Assembly (NCBI RefSeq): GCF_000316625.1 | Contig: NC_019676.1 | Span: forward strand, 4,358,501-4,422,500 | Direction: 5' to 3' | From: Nostoc sp. PCC 7107 | GTDB taxonomy: Bacteria > Cyanobacteriota > Cyanobacteriia > Cyanobacteriales > Nostocaceae | DNA length: 64,000 nt | Shown: one piece after another, positions 19,419 to 27,867 of the stretch | Layout: the number at the start of each line of letters is the position of its first letter | Position numbering within the stretch: the stretch's first letter is position 1 | Notes under the pieces: generated by a model | The model's database searches: none | What the model saw: the letters and a program-made list of their open reading frames with translations, nothing else | Told to the model about the DNA's origin: nothing | Translations under genes and position numbers: made by a program

Positions 19419-20408
19419 ATGCTAAACAAATTACTATTTAGTCATTCCTTACGCATTGCTTTTATTACCTTATTGATTGGATTGGCTGGTTGTTCAAGAC
19501 AAGCCACTAATACTTCATTTACTCAAACCACAACAGTAGATGAAAATCTTCCTAAAGTTGTCGCTACAACCAGCATATTATGTGACTTAATTAAACAAGT
19601 TGCAGAAAATACAGTGAATATCGCCTGTTTAATTCCTCCAGGTACTGACCCCCATAACTATCAACCAAACACAGCAGACCGTGAAACTATTGACCAAGCG
19701 AATTTGATTTTTTACAATGGCTACAATTTTGAACCGAGTTTGATCAGAATTATTAAATCAACTAGCAATACTGCACCCAAAATAGCTGTAAGTCAGTTAG
19801 CAGTTCCTAAACCACAAAGATTTATTGAAGATAGACAAAGAGTTATAGACCCCCATATTTGGCACAATGCTAAATATGGTATCAAAATGGTGGAAGTAAT
19901 CAGCAATAATCTGAAGAAATTAGAGCCTGATAATGCAGGAATTTATAACAGTAATACCAAACGGATTAAAAGTGAACTAACTCAGTTAGATAGTTGGATA
20001 AAAACCAAAATAGCTACTATTCCTCGTGAGAAACGTAAATTAGTTACAACCCATAATGCACTGGCTTATTATACTAAAGCATATAATATTCCATTAGCAG
20101 GAGTTTTAGCTGGTATTAACCCAAATGACAAACCAACAGATGGACAGATCAACAATTTAGTTAATGAAATCCAGCAAGCTAAAGTACCAACTATTTTTGC
20201 TGAAACATATATTAATCCTAAATTAATTAAATCAGTAGCACAAGCAGCAGAAGTCAAAGTTTCTGAACGAGGGCTTTATACTGATAGTCTTGGAGATACC
20301 AATAGTGATGCTAATAGTTATCAAAAAATGTTGGAGGCAAATACCCGTACAATTGTAGAAGGTTTAGGAGGAACTTATTTAATATTTCAACCAAAAACTA
20401 GTAATTAG
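19419..20408 (+). CDS. Zinc-type metal-binding lipoprotein (ZnuA-like, cluster A-I)
   Basis: A 329-aa solute-binding lipoprotein of metal ABC importers. The signal peptide ends in the lipobox LAGC (Cys25). Metal-site residues are readable: H79 in DPHNYQP, H146 in DPHIWHN, H212 in TTHNALAYY and acidic residues in FAET and YTDSLGD. His at the third position is typical of zinc binders, while manganese binders have Glu there. No His-rich loop is present. The ATG is only 5 bp from the IS, so its own operator and Shine-Dalgarno are 0.9 kb away; expression may now depend on the IS. No ATPase or permease gene is adjacent. Confidence 0.85.
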   Translation: MLNKLLFSHSLRIAFITLLIGLAGCSRQATNTSFTQTTTVDENLPKVVATTSILCDLIKQVAENTVNIACLIPPGTDPHNYQPNTADRETIDQANLIFYNGYNFEPSLIRIIKSTSNTAPKIAVSQLAVPKPQRFIEDRQRVIDPHIWHNAKYGIKMVEVISNNLKKLEPDNAGIYNSNTKRIKSELTQLDSWIKTKIATIPREKRKLVTTHNALAYYTKAYNIPLAGVLAGINPNDKPTDGQINNLVNEIQQAKVPTIFAETYINPKLIKSVAQAAEVKVSERGLYTDSLGDTNSDANSYQKMLEANTRTIVEGLGGTYLIFQPKTSN

Positions 20409-20465
20409 TAGGATTTAATAAGTTGCTGGTTTATGTGTTTTGGTATCAGCATTTCAGCATAACTA

Positions 20466-21407
20466 TTAGTCCGGTTTCCATACCTCGATAGTTTGCTGAT
20501 TTTGAGCATTTCTAGCAAAACCTACTAATATTTGACTATCATTACTCATTGCTAGATCAATAATGTGATTTTTTTCCTTAAGTGTTCCTACATTTTTGCC
20601 AGTCTTCACATCCCAAATTTGAATTAAGCCATCGCTACCTGAACTAAATAAGGTTTGATTATCAAAGTTGAATATCACATTCCCGACATGATTAAGATGC
20701 TTATGGAACTGAACATTTTTAAATTTATCAACTCTTTGAATTTGTTCTCCTGTCTCAAAATTCCAAATTTTAATACCATCATCGCCACTTCCCGCTACTA
20801 ATTTTCCATCTTGACTAAAAGAAAGTTTGCGTACTGCGATCGCACCTTGATTATCTAATACAAGTAGTTCTTTTCCTGTAATTAAATCCCAGACCTTGAT
20901 TTTGCCATCAAAGCCATCTTCGCCAACCACGGTTTTACTATTTGGGCTAATAACCCACATTACAGTATATGTTCCAAGATATCTGCGAATTTTCTTACCA
21001 CTTTGTAAATTCCAAATTATCTTACCAGCACTTCCTTGAGTAAGTAAAATTTCACTGTCAGAACTAATGTTTATATAGAATGTCCAACCGCTACTTCTAA
21101 ATATACGGATTCGTTTTCCAGTTGCTAAATCCCAAGTTTGGAGAATATGTCCACCAGTCAATAGAGTTTTTCCATTTGGAGTGATTGCTACAGCATCAAG
21201 ACTTTTTGTCAAAATAATAGGTTTGGAAGATTCAGTTAGCCAAGAGTTTATGATAAGTCAAGTTTGGATATCCCAAACTTGAATTTTGAAATCTTCACTT
21301 TGATAAGTTACTAATATTTTTCCATCATAGCTTAGGGCTTTTGAAGCAAAATTTGAGTTTAGGTAAAAAGTGGATTGATGTTTAAAAAAATTGGGTCTAT
21401 ATTCCAT
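20466..21407 (-). pseudogene. WD40-repeat protein gene with an in-frame stop codon
   Basis: Reading leftwards from ATG 21407, 49 codons end in KIQVWDIQT at a TGA (21260-21258). The same frame continues LIINSWLTESSKPI and onward to 20466 with four or five clear WD units (LQTWDLATGKRIRIF, IKVWDLITGKELLVL, IKIWNFETGEQIQRV, IQIWDVKTGKNVGTL). WD repeats have Gly right after DxxT, so TGA most simply replaces GGA. The downstream part could still be translated from an internal TTG at 21212 as 248 aa. It is either a recent nonsense pseudogene or a shortened gene. Confidence 0.8.
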
Positions 21408-21439
21408 CAAATTGCCACCTTGGTAAAGATTTATATCTG

Positions 21440-21970
21440 CTAACCATGTTTATTTTGCTGCAATTCTCGCCAGATCAAAGCTTTTTGTTCCATCTCTTTG
21501 ATAAAACTATCTTTGCCATCCATGTAGCCATTTATATCGTTAGGGTACTGCTTGGCTAATTGACGCTTCAATTCACTATATTTTTGTGCCGCTTCAGGAT
21601 GAGCAATCATGTAATCACGAAATGCCAAATGTCTAATTATTTCCGGCGAATTCACCCCAAAAGTGTGAACATTATGTGTTCTGATATTTTCCTTCTCTTT
21701 GCGAAAGTAACGACGGCCTGGGATGCCAAACTCACCCATGACTTCATAGCCTAATGCTTCCATCACTGAACTTTGCTCATCTACCTTGGTGATATCTTTG
21801 ACTTCTATCAAAAAATCAATAATTGGTTTGGCATAGATATTGGGAATTGACGTACTACCAATATGATGAATAGTAACTACATTCTCGCCAAACGCCAGCG
21901 CAATCTGCTTAGATTCATTTTCAAATTGACTACGCCAGTTAGGATTATGGGGTACAACTTCTACCTTCAT
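21440..21970 (-). CDS. GrpB/UPF0157 family protein (nucleotidyltransferase fold)
   Basis: A 176-aa member of the GrpB family, small proteins with a nucleotidyltransferase fold, not related to the GrpE chaperone factor. Signatures: VVPHNPNWRSQFENES, HHIGSTSIPNIYAKPIIDFLIEV (the G-S-T-S and D residues of the nucleotidyltransferase site), GRRYFRKE, HNVHTFGVNSPEIIRHLAFRDYMIAHPE and DINGYMDGKDSFIKEME. Length is normal. The physiological substrate is not established for most members. Confidence 0.9.
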   Translation of the reverse strand: MKVEVVPHNPNWRSQFENESKQIALAFGENVVTIHHIGSTSIPNIYAKPIIDFLIEVKDITKVDEQSSVMEALGYEVMGEFGIPGRRYFRKEKENIRTHNVHTFGVNSPEIIRHLAFRDYMIAHPEAAQKYSELKRQLAKQYPNDINGYMDGKDSFIKEMEQKALIWRELQQNKHG

Positions 21971-22110
21971 AGCTATTTGAAATGCCCAGAATATAGAGTA
22001 TCTTCTAAAAGAATAGGAAATTCAGCAATGTTTACCAAAAAATACCATTGGGAACAGGTAGTACATTTACAGATGTCTTACCTTTAGAACCCAAAAAATA
22101 GGTGCATCGG

Positions 22111-22779
22111 ATGAATCGAATTCTTATTGCTGAGGATGAACCCAGAATAGCGGCGTTTATTGAGAAAGGATTGCGTTCTCACGGTTTTACAACCTCTGTA
22201 GCGGTTGATGCACACTCAGCTACGGAAATGGCGTTAGGTAGTGCTTTTGACTTGATGATTTTAGATTTAGGGCTTCCAGGTAAAGACGGCTTAGATGTTT
22301 TGGAAGAATTACGCGGACAAGGTGAAAATTTTCCTGTAATTATTTTGACTGCGCGTGATGACATTCAAGATAAAGTTGCAGGATTTGAAGCAGGTGCAGA
22401 TGACTATATTACTAAGCCTTTTCGATTTGAAGAATTGTTAGTACGGGTAAAGGCGAGATTGCGTAACAGTGTTAGCAGCCAAGCTAGTGATGAGATGGTA
22501 CTGAAGATTGGCAATATAATTTTGGATTTGCGATCGCGTAAAGTAAAAGTTGGTAACAAAACACTAGAACTACCAGCACGGGAATTTACCCTCGCCGAAA
22601 CCTTCTTTCGCCATCCTGGCCAAGTTTTGAGTCGTGAACAATTGTTAGATAGGGTATGGGGTTACGACTATGATCCAGGTTCTAATATTGTTGATGTTTA
22701 TGTTGGTTACTTGCGTAAAAAATTAGGCAATAACCTGATTGAAACTGTTCGAGGTATGGGTTATCGTTTGCGAACATGA
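22111..22779 (+). CDS. OmpR/PhoB-family response regulator
   Basis: A 222-aa two-domain regulator from ATG 22111. Receiver: acidic pocket AEDE, phosphoacceptor D52 in MILDLGLPG, switch residue in ILTARDD and Lys in ITKPFRF. The winged-helix output domain spans about 130-222 (LELPAREFTLAETFFRHPGQVLSREQLLDRVWGYDYDPGSNIVDVYVGYLRKKLG). Two receiver-only paralogues with nearly the same opening (RIAxFIEKGLR) lie at 23031 and 27718. The likely partner kinase is at 23609. A palindrome overlaps its stop codon and may be a control site. Confidence 0.92.
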   Translation: MNRILIAEDEPRIAAFIEKGLRSHGFTTSVAVDAHSATEMALGSAFDLMILDLGLPGKDGLDVLEELRGQGENFPVIILTARDDIQDKVAGFEAGADDYITKPFRFEELLVRVKARLRNSVSSQASDEMVLKIGNIILDLRSRKVKVGNKTLELPAREFTLAETFFRHPGQVLSREQLLDRVWGYDYDPGSNIVDVYVGYLRKKLGNNLIETVRGMGYRLRT

Positions 22780-22791
22780 GAATTTTCTCAT
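22776..22791. promoter_or_regulatory. Palindrome ATGAGAA-TT-TTCTCAT, candidate operator
   Basis: A perfect 7-2-7 inverted repeat overlapping the stop of the OmpR-type gene, 240 bp upstream of the first receiver-only gene. The same arms recur at 25727-25742 in front of the porin gene. A looser version lies at 30808-30823. A role as binding site of a local regulator is inference. Confidence 0.5.
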
Positions 22792-23030
22792 CAAATTTTC
22801 ATCTTTTTCTTATCTTAGAGAAATACGATAATCAAAAGGTGAATTATGAACTTGCAAGTTTGATATTTATAGTAATCAGCTAATGATGGTCAGAATGCGA
22901 CAGGCAACATTTCTACTAGTAGTTCATCTGTCGCATTCTTTTTTGATTAGTAAAAATTAATAGATAAACAAGTCTGGTTTTTATTCCCTGACTTTATGAG
23001 TAGTTGATAAACCAAACAGAATTTTTATCA

Positions 23031-23393
23031 ATGAATAAAATATTAATAGCAGAAGATGAAGTACGTATAGCTACTTTTATAGAAAAAGGTCTACGTAAAA
23101 ATGGTTTTTTAACGGCAGTTGCATCGGATGGAAAACAGGCATTACAAATGGCTTCCAATAAAGAGTTTACATTATTATTGCTTGACTTAGGCCTACCAAT
23201 AAAAGATGGGTGGTCTGTTTTACAAGAACTGCGTAGCCAAGATAAAGTATTACCAATCATTCTCTTAACTGCAATGAATGATGAGCGTCATTGTACAATT
23301 GCGTTTAATTTAGGTGCTAATGCTTATGTAAATAAGCCATTTCGATTTAGTGATTTATTAGAGAAAATTAACCTATATCTAGAAAATACATAA
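23031..23393 (+). CDS. Receiver-only response regulator
   Basis: A 120-aa stand-alone receiver from ATG 23031: AEDE pocket, D52 in LLLDLGLPI, T in ILLTAMND and K in VNKPFRF. It closely resembles the receiver of the upstream OmpR-type protein (LIAEDE.RIA.FIEKGLR..GF) but stops where the DNA-binding domain would begin. This suggests partial gene duplication. It lies between that regulator and the kinase and could act as a phosphate sink or relay. Confidence 0.85.
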   Translation: MNKILIAEDEVRIATFIEKGLRKNGFLTAVASDGKQALQMASNKEFTLLLLDLGLPIKDGWSVLQELRSQDKVLPIILLTAMNDERHCTIAFNLGANAYVNKPFRFSDLLEKINLYLENT

Positions 23394-23465
23394 CTAGAAA
23401 TCATCAAAAATACTGCAATAATGTATAGAGTAGATATTCTAAACAGATGTGAAGTATTTTAAACC

Positions 23466-23577
23466 AGAACTTACGCAAAAATTCCCAAGAAGTTTAATTT
23501 ATTAAACCGCCAAGTCGCTTTTGTGCAGAGTCTCATAGAGAATAATACCAAGAAATCGTAGAGTCTGCGTAAGTCCT
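23466..23577. repeat. MITE-like element, GGACTTACGCA family, copy 2
   Basis: Ends AGAACTTACGCA (23466-23477) and TGCGTAAGTCCT (23566-23577) are inverted with one mismatch and match the ends of 586-676. The element is 112 bp, has no gene, and sits just upstream of the histidine kinase gene, where it may affect its promoter. Confidence 0.6.
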
Positions 23578-23608
23578 ATAAACATGAAAAATTTATTTTT
23601 TCCTAAAA

Positions 23609-25153
23609 ATGCGGAGAAATCAAAATCAACAAGCAAAAGAAAGCTGCTTAAAGTACATTAAAAGTTTGTTTTGGGCTACACGCACCCAGATTTTTTTTTG
23701 GTATTTTCTCATTTTATGCTTTATTTTTATTTTTTTTGTGCCAGTATTTCGTTATTTTTTATATGCCCAAGTTGAGAGGCGTGTTCATAAAGAAATTAAC
23801 GAAAAAATGGATATTTTTCTCGAATTAGTTAACGGGAATCCTAAATTATTTGATTATCTGGAAAATGGCGAACAAGACGATACAATTAATCTACTTAAGG
23901 AGGCAGATAATCGCTTAATTAAACCGCCAAAATCGTTAGAAGAGTTAAAAGATTTTTTTGATGCTTTTTTGGTAAATCAAATTCCCGAAGACGACACATT
24001 TTTAATTGCTTTAACAGAAGAAAAATTTTACAAATCCAGCCCTAGAGGTAGACCAAAAGAACTGAGCAGAGACTCATCACTCATGCGATATTGGTCAAAA
24101 TTAACTCAACCAGAGGAAGGAGAAAGGAGGCTTCCTGGTAGTAGTGTGGAAAATATTATTTATCTTGCTCAACCTGTAAAAATTCAGGGTGAAATTATAG
24201 GGGTGTTTGTAATTGCACATACTACGGCTGGGGAACACGGAGAAGTAGTAGAAGCTATCAGAGTTATTATCCCTGTGAGTGCAGGAATTTTAGTTTTAGC
24301 TTTAGTTTTAGCTTGGTTCGCTTCAGGCAAAATTCTTGCACCTTTACGCTTGCTAACTCAAACTGTGCGTAATATTAGCGAATCAGATTTAAATCAGCGC
24401 CTCTCTATCCCTGGGGAGGGTGAACTTGCAGAACTAGCAGCTACTTTTAATGAAATGATGGATAGGCTACAAGCTGCTTTCATCAGCCAGCGAGACTTCA
24501 TTAACGATGCTGGCCATGAATTACGCACGCCTATTACAATTATTCGTGGTCATTTAGAATTGATGGGTGATGACCCGCAAGAAATCCAAGAAACTCTAGC
24601 GTTAGTAATGGATGAGCTAGAACGGATGAACCGATTTGTGAATGACTTAAGTTTACTAGCAAAGGCGGAACGTCCTGATTTTTTGTATTTAGAAACAGTC
24701 GATATTAGCGCCCTCACCGAAGAATTATTTGTGAAAGTTCAAGCTTTAGGCGATCGCAACTGGCAACTGAAGACTACTGCTAAAGGTAGAATTGTTGCAG
24801 ATCGCCAGCGTTTGACTCAGGCTGTAATGAATTTAGTGCAAAATGCTACTCAGCATACAAAAACTACTGATACAATCACCCTGGGTTCAGCTATTAATCG
24901 AGGTAAACTTAGGTTTTGGGTAAGTGACACTGGCGAAGGTATTGCACAAGTTGATCAACAAAGAATTTTCCAGCGTTTTGCGCGTGCTGCAAATAGTCGT
25001 CGTCGTTCCGAAGGAGCCGGGTTAGGATTATCGATAGTTCAAGTCATTGTAGAGGCTCACGGTGGACAAGTTACTCTTGAAAGTAAATTGGGAACAGGAG
25101 CCACATTCACAATTACATTACCTTTAGAAACACCTCAAGATAAAAATCTTTAA
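23609..25153 (+). CDS. Membrane histidine kinase (HAMP-HisKA-HATPase)
   Basis: A 514-aa sensor kinase. N-terminal helix about 22-50 (very Phe-rich), an extracytoplasmic domain to about 210, second helix about 212-235 (VSAGILVLALVLAWFASG), HAMP (ILAPLRLLTQTVRNISESDLNQRLSIPGEGELAELAATFNEM), then HisKA with H303 in NDAGHELRTPI and the ATPase with N-box MNLVQNATQHTK, DTGEGI and GLGLSI. All catalytic boxes are intact. The probable partner is the OmpR-type regulator at 22111. The signal is unknown; linkage to a lipoprotein and a porin suggests an envelope or ion cue. Confidence 0.93.
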   Translation: MRRNQNQQAKESCLKYIKSLFWATRTQIFFWYFLILCFIFIFFVPVFRYFLYAQVERRVHKEINEKMDIFLELVNGNPKLFDYLENGEQDDTINLLKEADNRLIKPPKSLEELKDFFDAFLVNQIPEDDTFLIALTEEKFYKSSPRGRPKELSRDSSLMRYWSKLTQPEEGERRLPGSSVENIIYLAQPVKIQGEIIGVFVIAHTTAGEHGEVVEAIRVIIPVSAGILVLALVLAWFASGKILAPLRLLTQTVRNISESDLNQRLSIPGEGELAELAATFNEMMDRLQAAFISQRDFINDAGHELRTPITIIRGHLELMGDDPQEIQETLALVMDELERMNRFVNDLSLLAKAERPDFLYLETVDISALTEELFVKVQALGDRNWQLKTTAKGRIVADRQRLTQAVMNLVQNATQHTKTTDTITLGSAINRGKLRFWVSDTGEGIAQVDQQRIFQRFARAANSRRRSEGAGLGLSIVQVIVEAHGGQVTLESKLGTGATFTITLPLETPQDKNL

Positions 25154-25258
25154 AAGACCTATTAATAAAGCAAAAATAAGATTTCTCTGAATGTCTGAGT
25201 TGGGTTAAACTGCGTTAAAAGCTACGGCAATTAACAGCATTTAGCTTGACATGATTTT

Positions 25259-25717
25259 ATGTACATACAAAAAATTATATTTGGCACTTTTAGTACTTGG
25301 CTCATTTTATTTCTCCCGGCCTGCAATGGTTCACAAACTCAAAACAACCTGATAAAAGTACCTGAGATTGTAGACGCAGCATTTACAGAAAAATATTCTC
25401 ATATTCCTCGTGTTTGGGAAAAGACTCACTACGGTTATGAGGCGACTTATATTCAAAATAATATCAAATATGAAGCTGAGTTTTCCGATACAGGTGAATG
25501 GTTGGAAACTGAATACTATGTCACCTCAAAAGAATTTCCTGATATTGTATTAAAACGCATCCAAGAAGAATATCCTAACTTTAAAATTACAAAATATGAA
25601 ATTGAAATTACACCTGAAGGTAACTTCTATGAGGTGGATATTACTGATGGAGAAATTGAATATGAGTTATATTTTGATGGAGACGGTAATAGGCAATTAG
25701 ATTTATATGAAGACTAA
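25259..25717 (+). CDS. PepSY-like lipoprotein
   Basis: A 152-aa exported lipoprotein: signal peptide with lipobox LPAC (Cys22), then two similar halves, FTEKYSHIPRVWEKTHYGYEATYIQNNIKYEAEFSDTGEWLETEYYV and IQEEYPNFKITKYEIEITPEGNFYEVDITDGEIEYELYFDGDG. This duplication of a short alpha-beta unit is typical of the PepSY-like (DUF2874) putative periplasmic proteins. It follows the histidine kinase gene by about 105 bp in the same direction. Such proteins are suspected envelope sensors or inhibitors. Confidence 0.75.
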   Translation: MYIQKIIFGTFSTWLILFLPACNGSQTQNNLIKVPEIVDAAFTEKYSHIPRVWEKTHYGYEATYIQNNIKYEAEFSDTGEWLETEYYVTSKEFPDIVLKRIQEEYPNFKITKYEIEITPEGNFYEVDITDGEIEYELYFDGDGNRQLDLYED

Positions 25718-25726
25718 TATTTAATC

Positions 25727-25742
25727 ATGAGAACTTTCTCAT
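25727..25742. promoter_or_regulatory. Palindrome ATGAGAA-CT-TTCTCAT, candidate operator of the porin gene
   Basis: A perfect 7-2-7 inverted repeat 76 bp before the porin start codon and just after the lipoprotein stop. Both arms are identical to those at 22776-22791, differing only in the 2-bp centre. Confidence 0.55.
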
Positions 25743-25817
25743 ATTTTGCTACATATTTTGATGCTAATTTATTATGTATACTCCACTACATATTTATAAT
25801 TAATCATTGCATTGAAA

Positions 25818-27356
25818 ATGCCTAGTTTGTATCAAAATATCATTTTTACATCGAACTTTATATTCGCTACATCACTAGTTGCTATACCAACATTTGCCTT
25901 AGAAAATCAGCCAGAGAATCTTCCATCAGACATTTCACAATTAACATCAGTTTCTCAACTTTCTGACATTCAACCTACAGATTGGGCATTTCTAGCTTTA
26001 CAATCACTGATAGAAAGATACGGTTGTATTGCTGGTTATTCTAATGGTACATTTCGTGGGAATCGCGCTATGTCACGCCATGAGTTTGCAGCGAGTTTAA
26101 ATACTTGTTTGGCAAAACTTCAAGAACTAACTACTACAACAAAAGATAGCTTAATAACTAAACAAGATTTAGATTTAATTCAAAAAATCCAATCAGAATT
26201 TTCCATAGAATTAGCAACTATCAGCAATCGGGTAGATGCTGTAGAAAATCAAACTGCTGAGTTAGCAGCAAATCAATTTGCTACTACAATAAAACTAGAA
26301 GCGGAAGCAATCATGACTGTTGCTAGTGTTTTTGGTGAAAATATTGCTGATAATAATCTTGCATTTGCTCAACGGGTGCGCTTAAATTTTGTCACTAGCT
26401 TTACGGGAAAAGATGAATTAAACCTCCGCTTAGAGTCAGGGAATATTCCAGAATTTGATGAAAATATTACTGGAACAGGAATGACTCGTTTAGGATTTGA
26501 TGAAGATACAGGTAACAATGTTGGTCTAGATGAAGTATATTATGCTTTTCCCATCGGTGATAGAATTAAAACCACACTAGCGATCGCCGAACTGGAATTA
26601 AACGATATTGCAGAACCAATCAATCCTTTAGCCAGTAGTGGGAGTGGCGCAGTTTCGCGCTTTGGTAGATATAACCCGATTGTCCGCGGTATGGATGGAA
26701 CAGGATTAGGGCTAAACTATCAACTCAATCAAAACACTAATCTTGGCTTTGCTTACATGACTAATGATGCAGCATTAGCAACAGCAAAAAATAATTTATT
26801 TAATGGTAACTTTGCTGCATTAGGACATTTGAATTATCAACCAGTTGCAAATTTAGGCATTGCTTTTACCTATATTCATGCTTACTATGCAGGCGGTGGA
26901 GAAAGCGGCGTAAATTTGACAGGTAGTACGGGTAGTTTAACAGCACGTAGTCCTTTTGGTAATGTTGCAACTACAGCAAATTCCTTTGGTTTAGAAACTA
27001 GCTGGCGAATCAATCCAAAATTTATTGTTTCTGGTTGGGTTGGTTATACAAAAGCAGAGTCACCAGTCACCAGTGATGATGCTGATATTTTAAATTATGC
27101 GGTGAGTTTAGCATTTCCTGATTTGGGAAGTGAAGGTAATTTAGCTGGTTTAGTTATCGGAATGCCACCAAAAGTTATAAGTAGTAGTTTAGTTGCTGAT
27201 AGGGATACTTCCTTACATATAGAAGGGTTTTATCGCTTGCGGGTGACAGACAATATTTCCATTACACCGGGAGTTTTTCTCATTACAAATCCGGAACATA
27301 ACACCAATAACGAAGGTCTTTTTGTAGGTACTATCCGCACCACCTGGAAATTTTAA
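25818..27356 (+). CDS. SLH-domain outer-membrane porin (OprB/iron-uptake-porin type)
   Basis: A 512-aa protein from ATG 25818. Signal peptide to about residue 30, an SLH domain about 50-105 (DIQPTDWAFLALQSLIERYGCIAGYSNGTFRGNRAMSRHEFAASL), a coiled-coil spacer, then a beta barrel from about residue 155 that ends in the terminal aromatic signature IRTTWKF. This is the standard cyanobacterial porin plan, the SLH domain gripping peptidoglycan-linked polysaccharide. Related proteins carry inorganic ions. Its place between the two-component genes and the upstream palindrome suggest it is a target of that system. Confidence 0.92.
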   Translation: MPSLYQNIIFTSNFIFATSLVAIPTFALENQPENLPSDISQLTSVSQLSDIQPTDWAFLALQSLIERYGCIAGYSNGTFRGNRAMSRHEFAASLNTCLAKLQELTTTTKDSLITKQDLDLIQKIQSEFSIELATISNRVDAVENQTAELAANQFATTIKLEAEAIMTVASVFGENIADNNLAFAQRVRLNFVTSFTGKDELNLRLESGNIPEFDENITGTGMTRLGFDEDTGNNVGLDEVYYAFPIGDRIKTTLAIAELELNDIAEPINPLASSGSGAVSRFGRYNPIVRGMDGTGLGLNYQLNQNTNLGFAYMTNDAALATAKNNLFNGNFAALGHLNYQPVANLGIAFTYIHAYYAGGGESGVNLTGSTGSLTARSPFGNVATTANSFGLETSWRINPKFIVSGWVGYTKAESPVTSDDADILNYAVSLAFPDLGSEGNLAGLVIGMPPKVISSSLVADRDTSLHIEGFYRLRVTDNISITPGVFLITNPEHNTNNEGLFVGTIRTTWKF

Positions 27357-27718
27357 TTATTTTTAGATAAGTGAGTGCGGATGCTGTTTAATAAATCAGT
27401 AAATTTAAATGGTTTGCTGATATAAGGAAAAGTTTTATTTGCCGATTGCGGGATTTGTTTTAGTACATCATGATTGGCGCTAACTATAATTGTCGGAATT
27501 AGCATATTGTGAGCGCGAAGTTCAGTTAATACAGTTAAACCATCCTTCACAGGTAAGTTAACATCTAACAGCAACAAGTCAAACTTAGCTGTAGTCAACA
27601 TTTCTAAAGCTTGTTCTCCATTATTAGCGATCGCAGTATTAAAGCCATTTTTACGCAAGCCTTTCTCAATAAAAGCCGCAATGCGAATTTCATCATCAAC
27701 AATCAAAATATTCTGCAT
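27353..27718 (-). CDS. Receiver-only response regulator, convergent with porin gene
   Basis: A 121-aa stand-alone receiver: VDDE pocket, D52 in LLLDVNLPV, Ser instead of Thr in IIVSANHD, Lys in ISKPFKF. It is a third relative of the regulators at 22111 and 23031 (RIAAFIEKGLRKNGF). Its stop overlaps the last codons of the porin gene by 4 bp on the opposite strand. No output domain is present. Confidence 0.85.
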   Translation of the reverse strand: MQNILIVDDEIRIAAFIEKGLRKNGFNTAIANNGEQALEMLTTAKFDLLLLDVNLPVKDGLTVLTELRAHNMLIPTIIVSANHDVLKQIPQSANKTFPYISKPFKFTDLLNSIRTHLSKNN

Positions 27719-27749
27719 AACTATTCCTAAAATCTAGACATTCAAAAAT

Positions 27750-27784
27750 CCCCAAAACAACCTGATAAATAGTAGATTTTGGGG
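27750..27784 (-). terminator. Rho-independent terminator of the glycerate kinase unit
   Basis: Arms CCCCAAAA (27750-27757) and TTTTGGGG (27777-27784) form an 8-bp stem. Read leftwards the stem is followed by a T-rich run. It is about 85 bp past the glycerate kinase stop. Confidence 0.6.
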
Positions 27785-27867
27785 AAAATTTTAATTAACT
27801 CTAGCTATAAACTAACGTAGAAGTTTCGAGAGGAGTTGTTTAGATCCGTCGAACTCACGTTAAATTA

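Noticed and set aside
19419-20408. Manganese-binding MntC instead of a zinc binder
   Set aside because: The third ligand position reads THNALAYY with His, whereas manganese-binding relatives have Glu there; not fully conclusive.
21440-21970. GrpB-family protein as partner of the Hsp70-like ATPase
   Set aside because: GrpB/UPF0157 is a nucleotidyltransferase-fold family unrelated to GrpE despite the name, and the genes are 34 kb apart.
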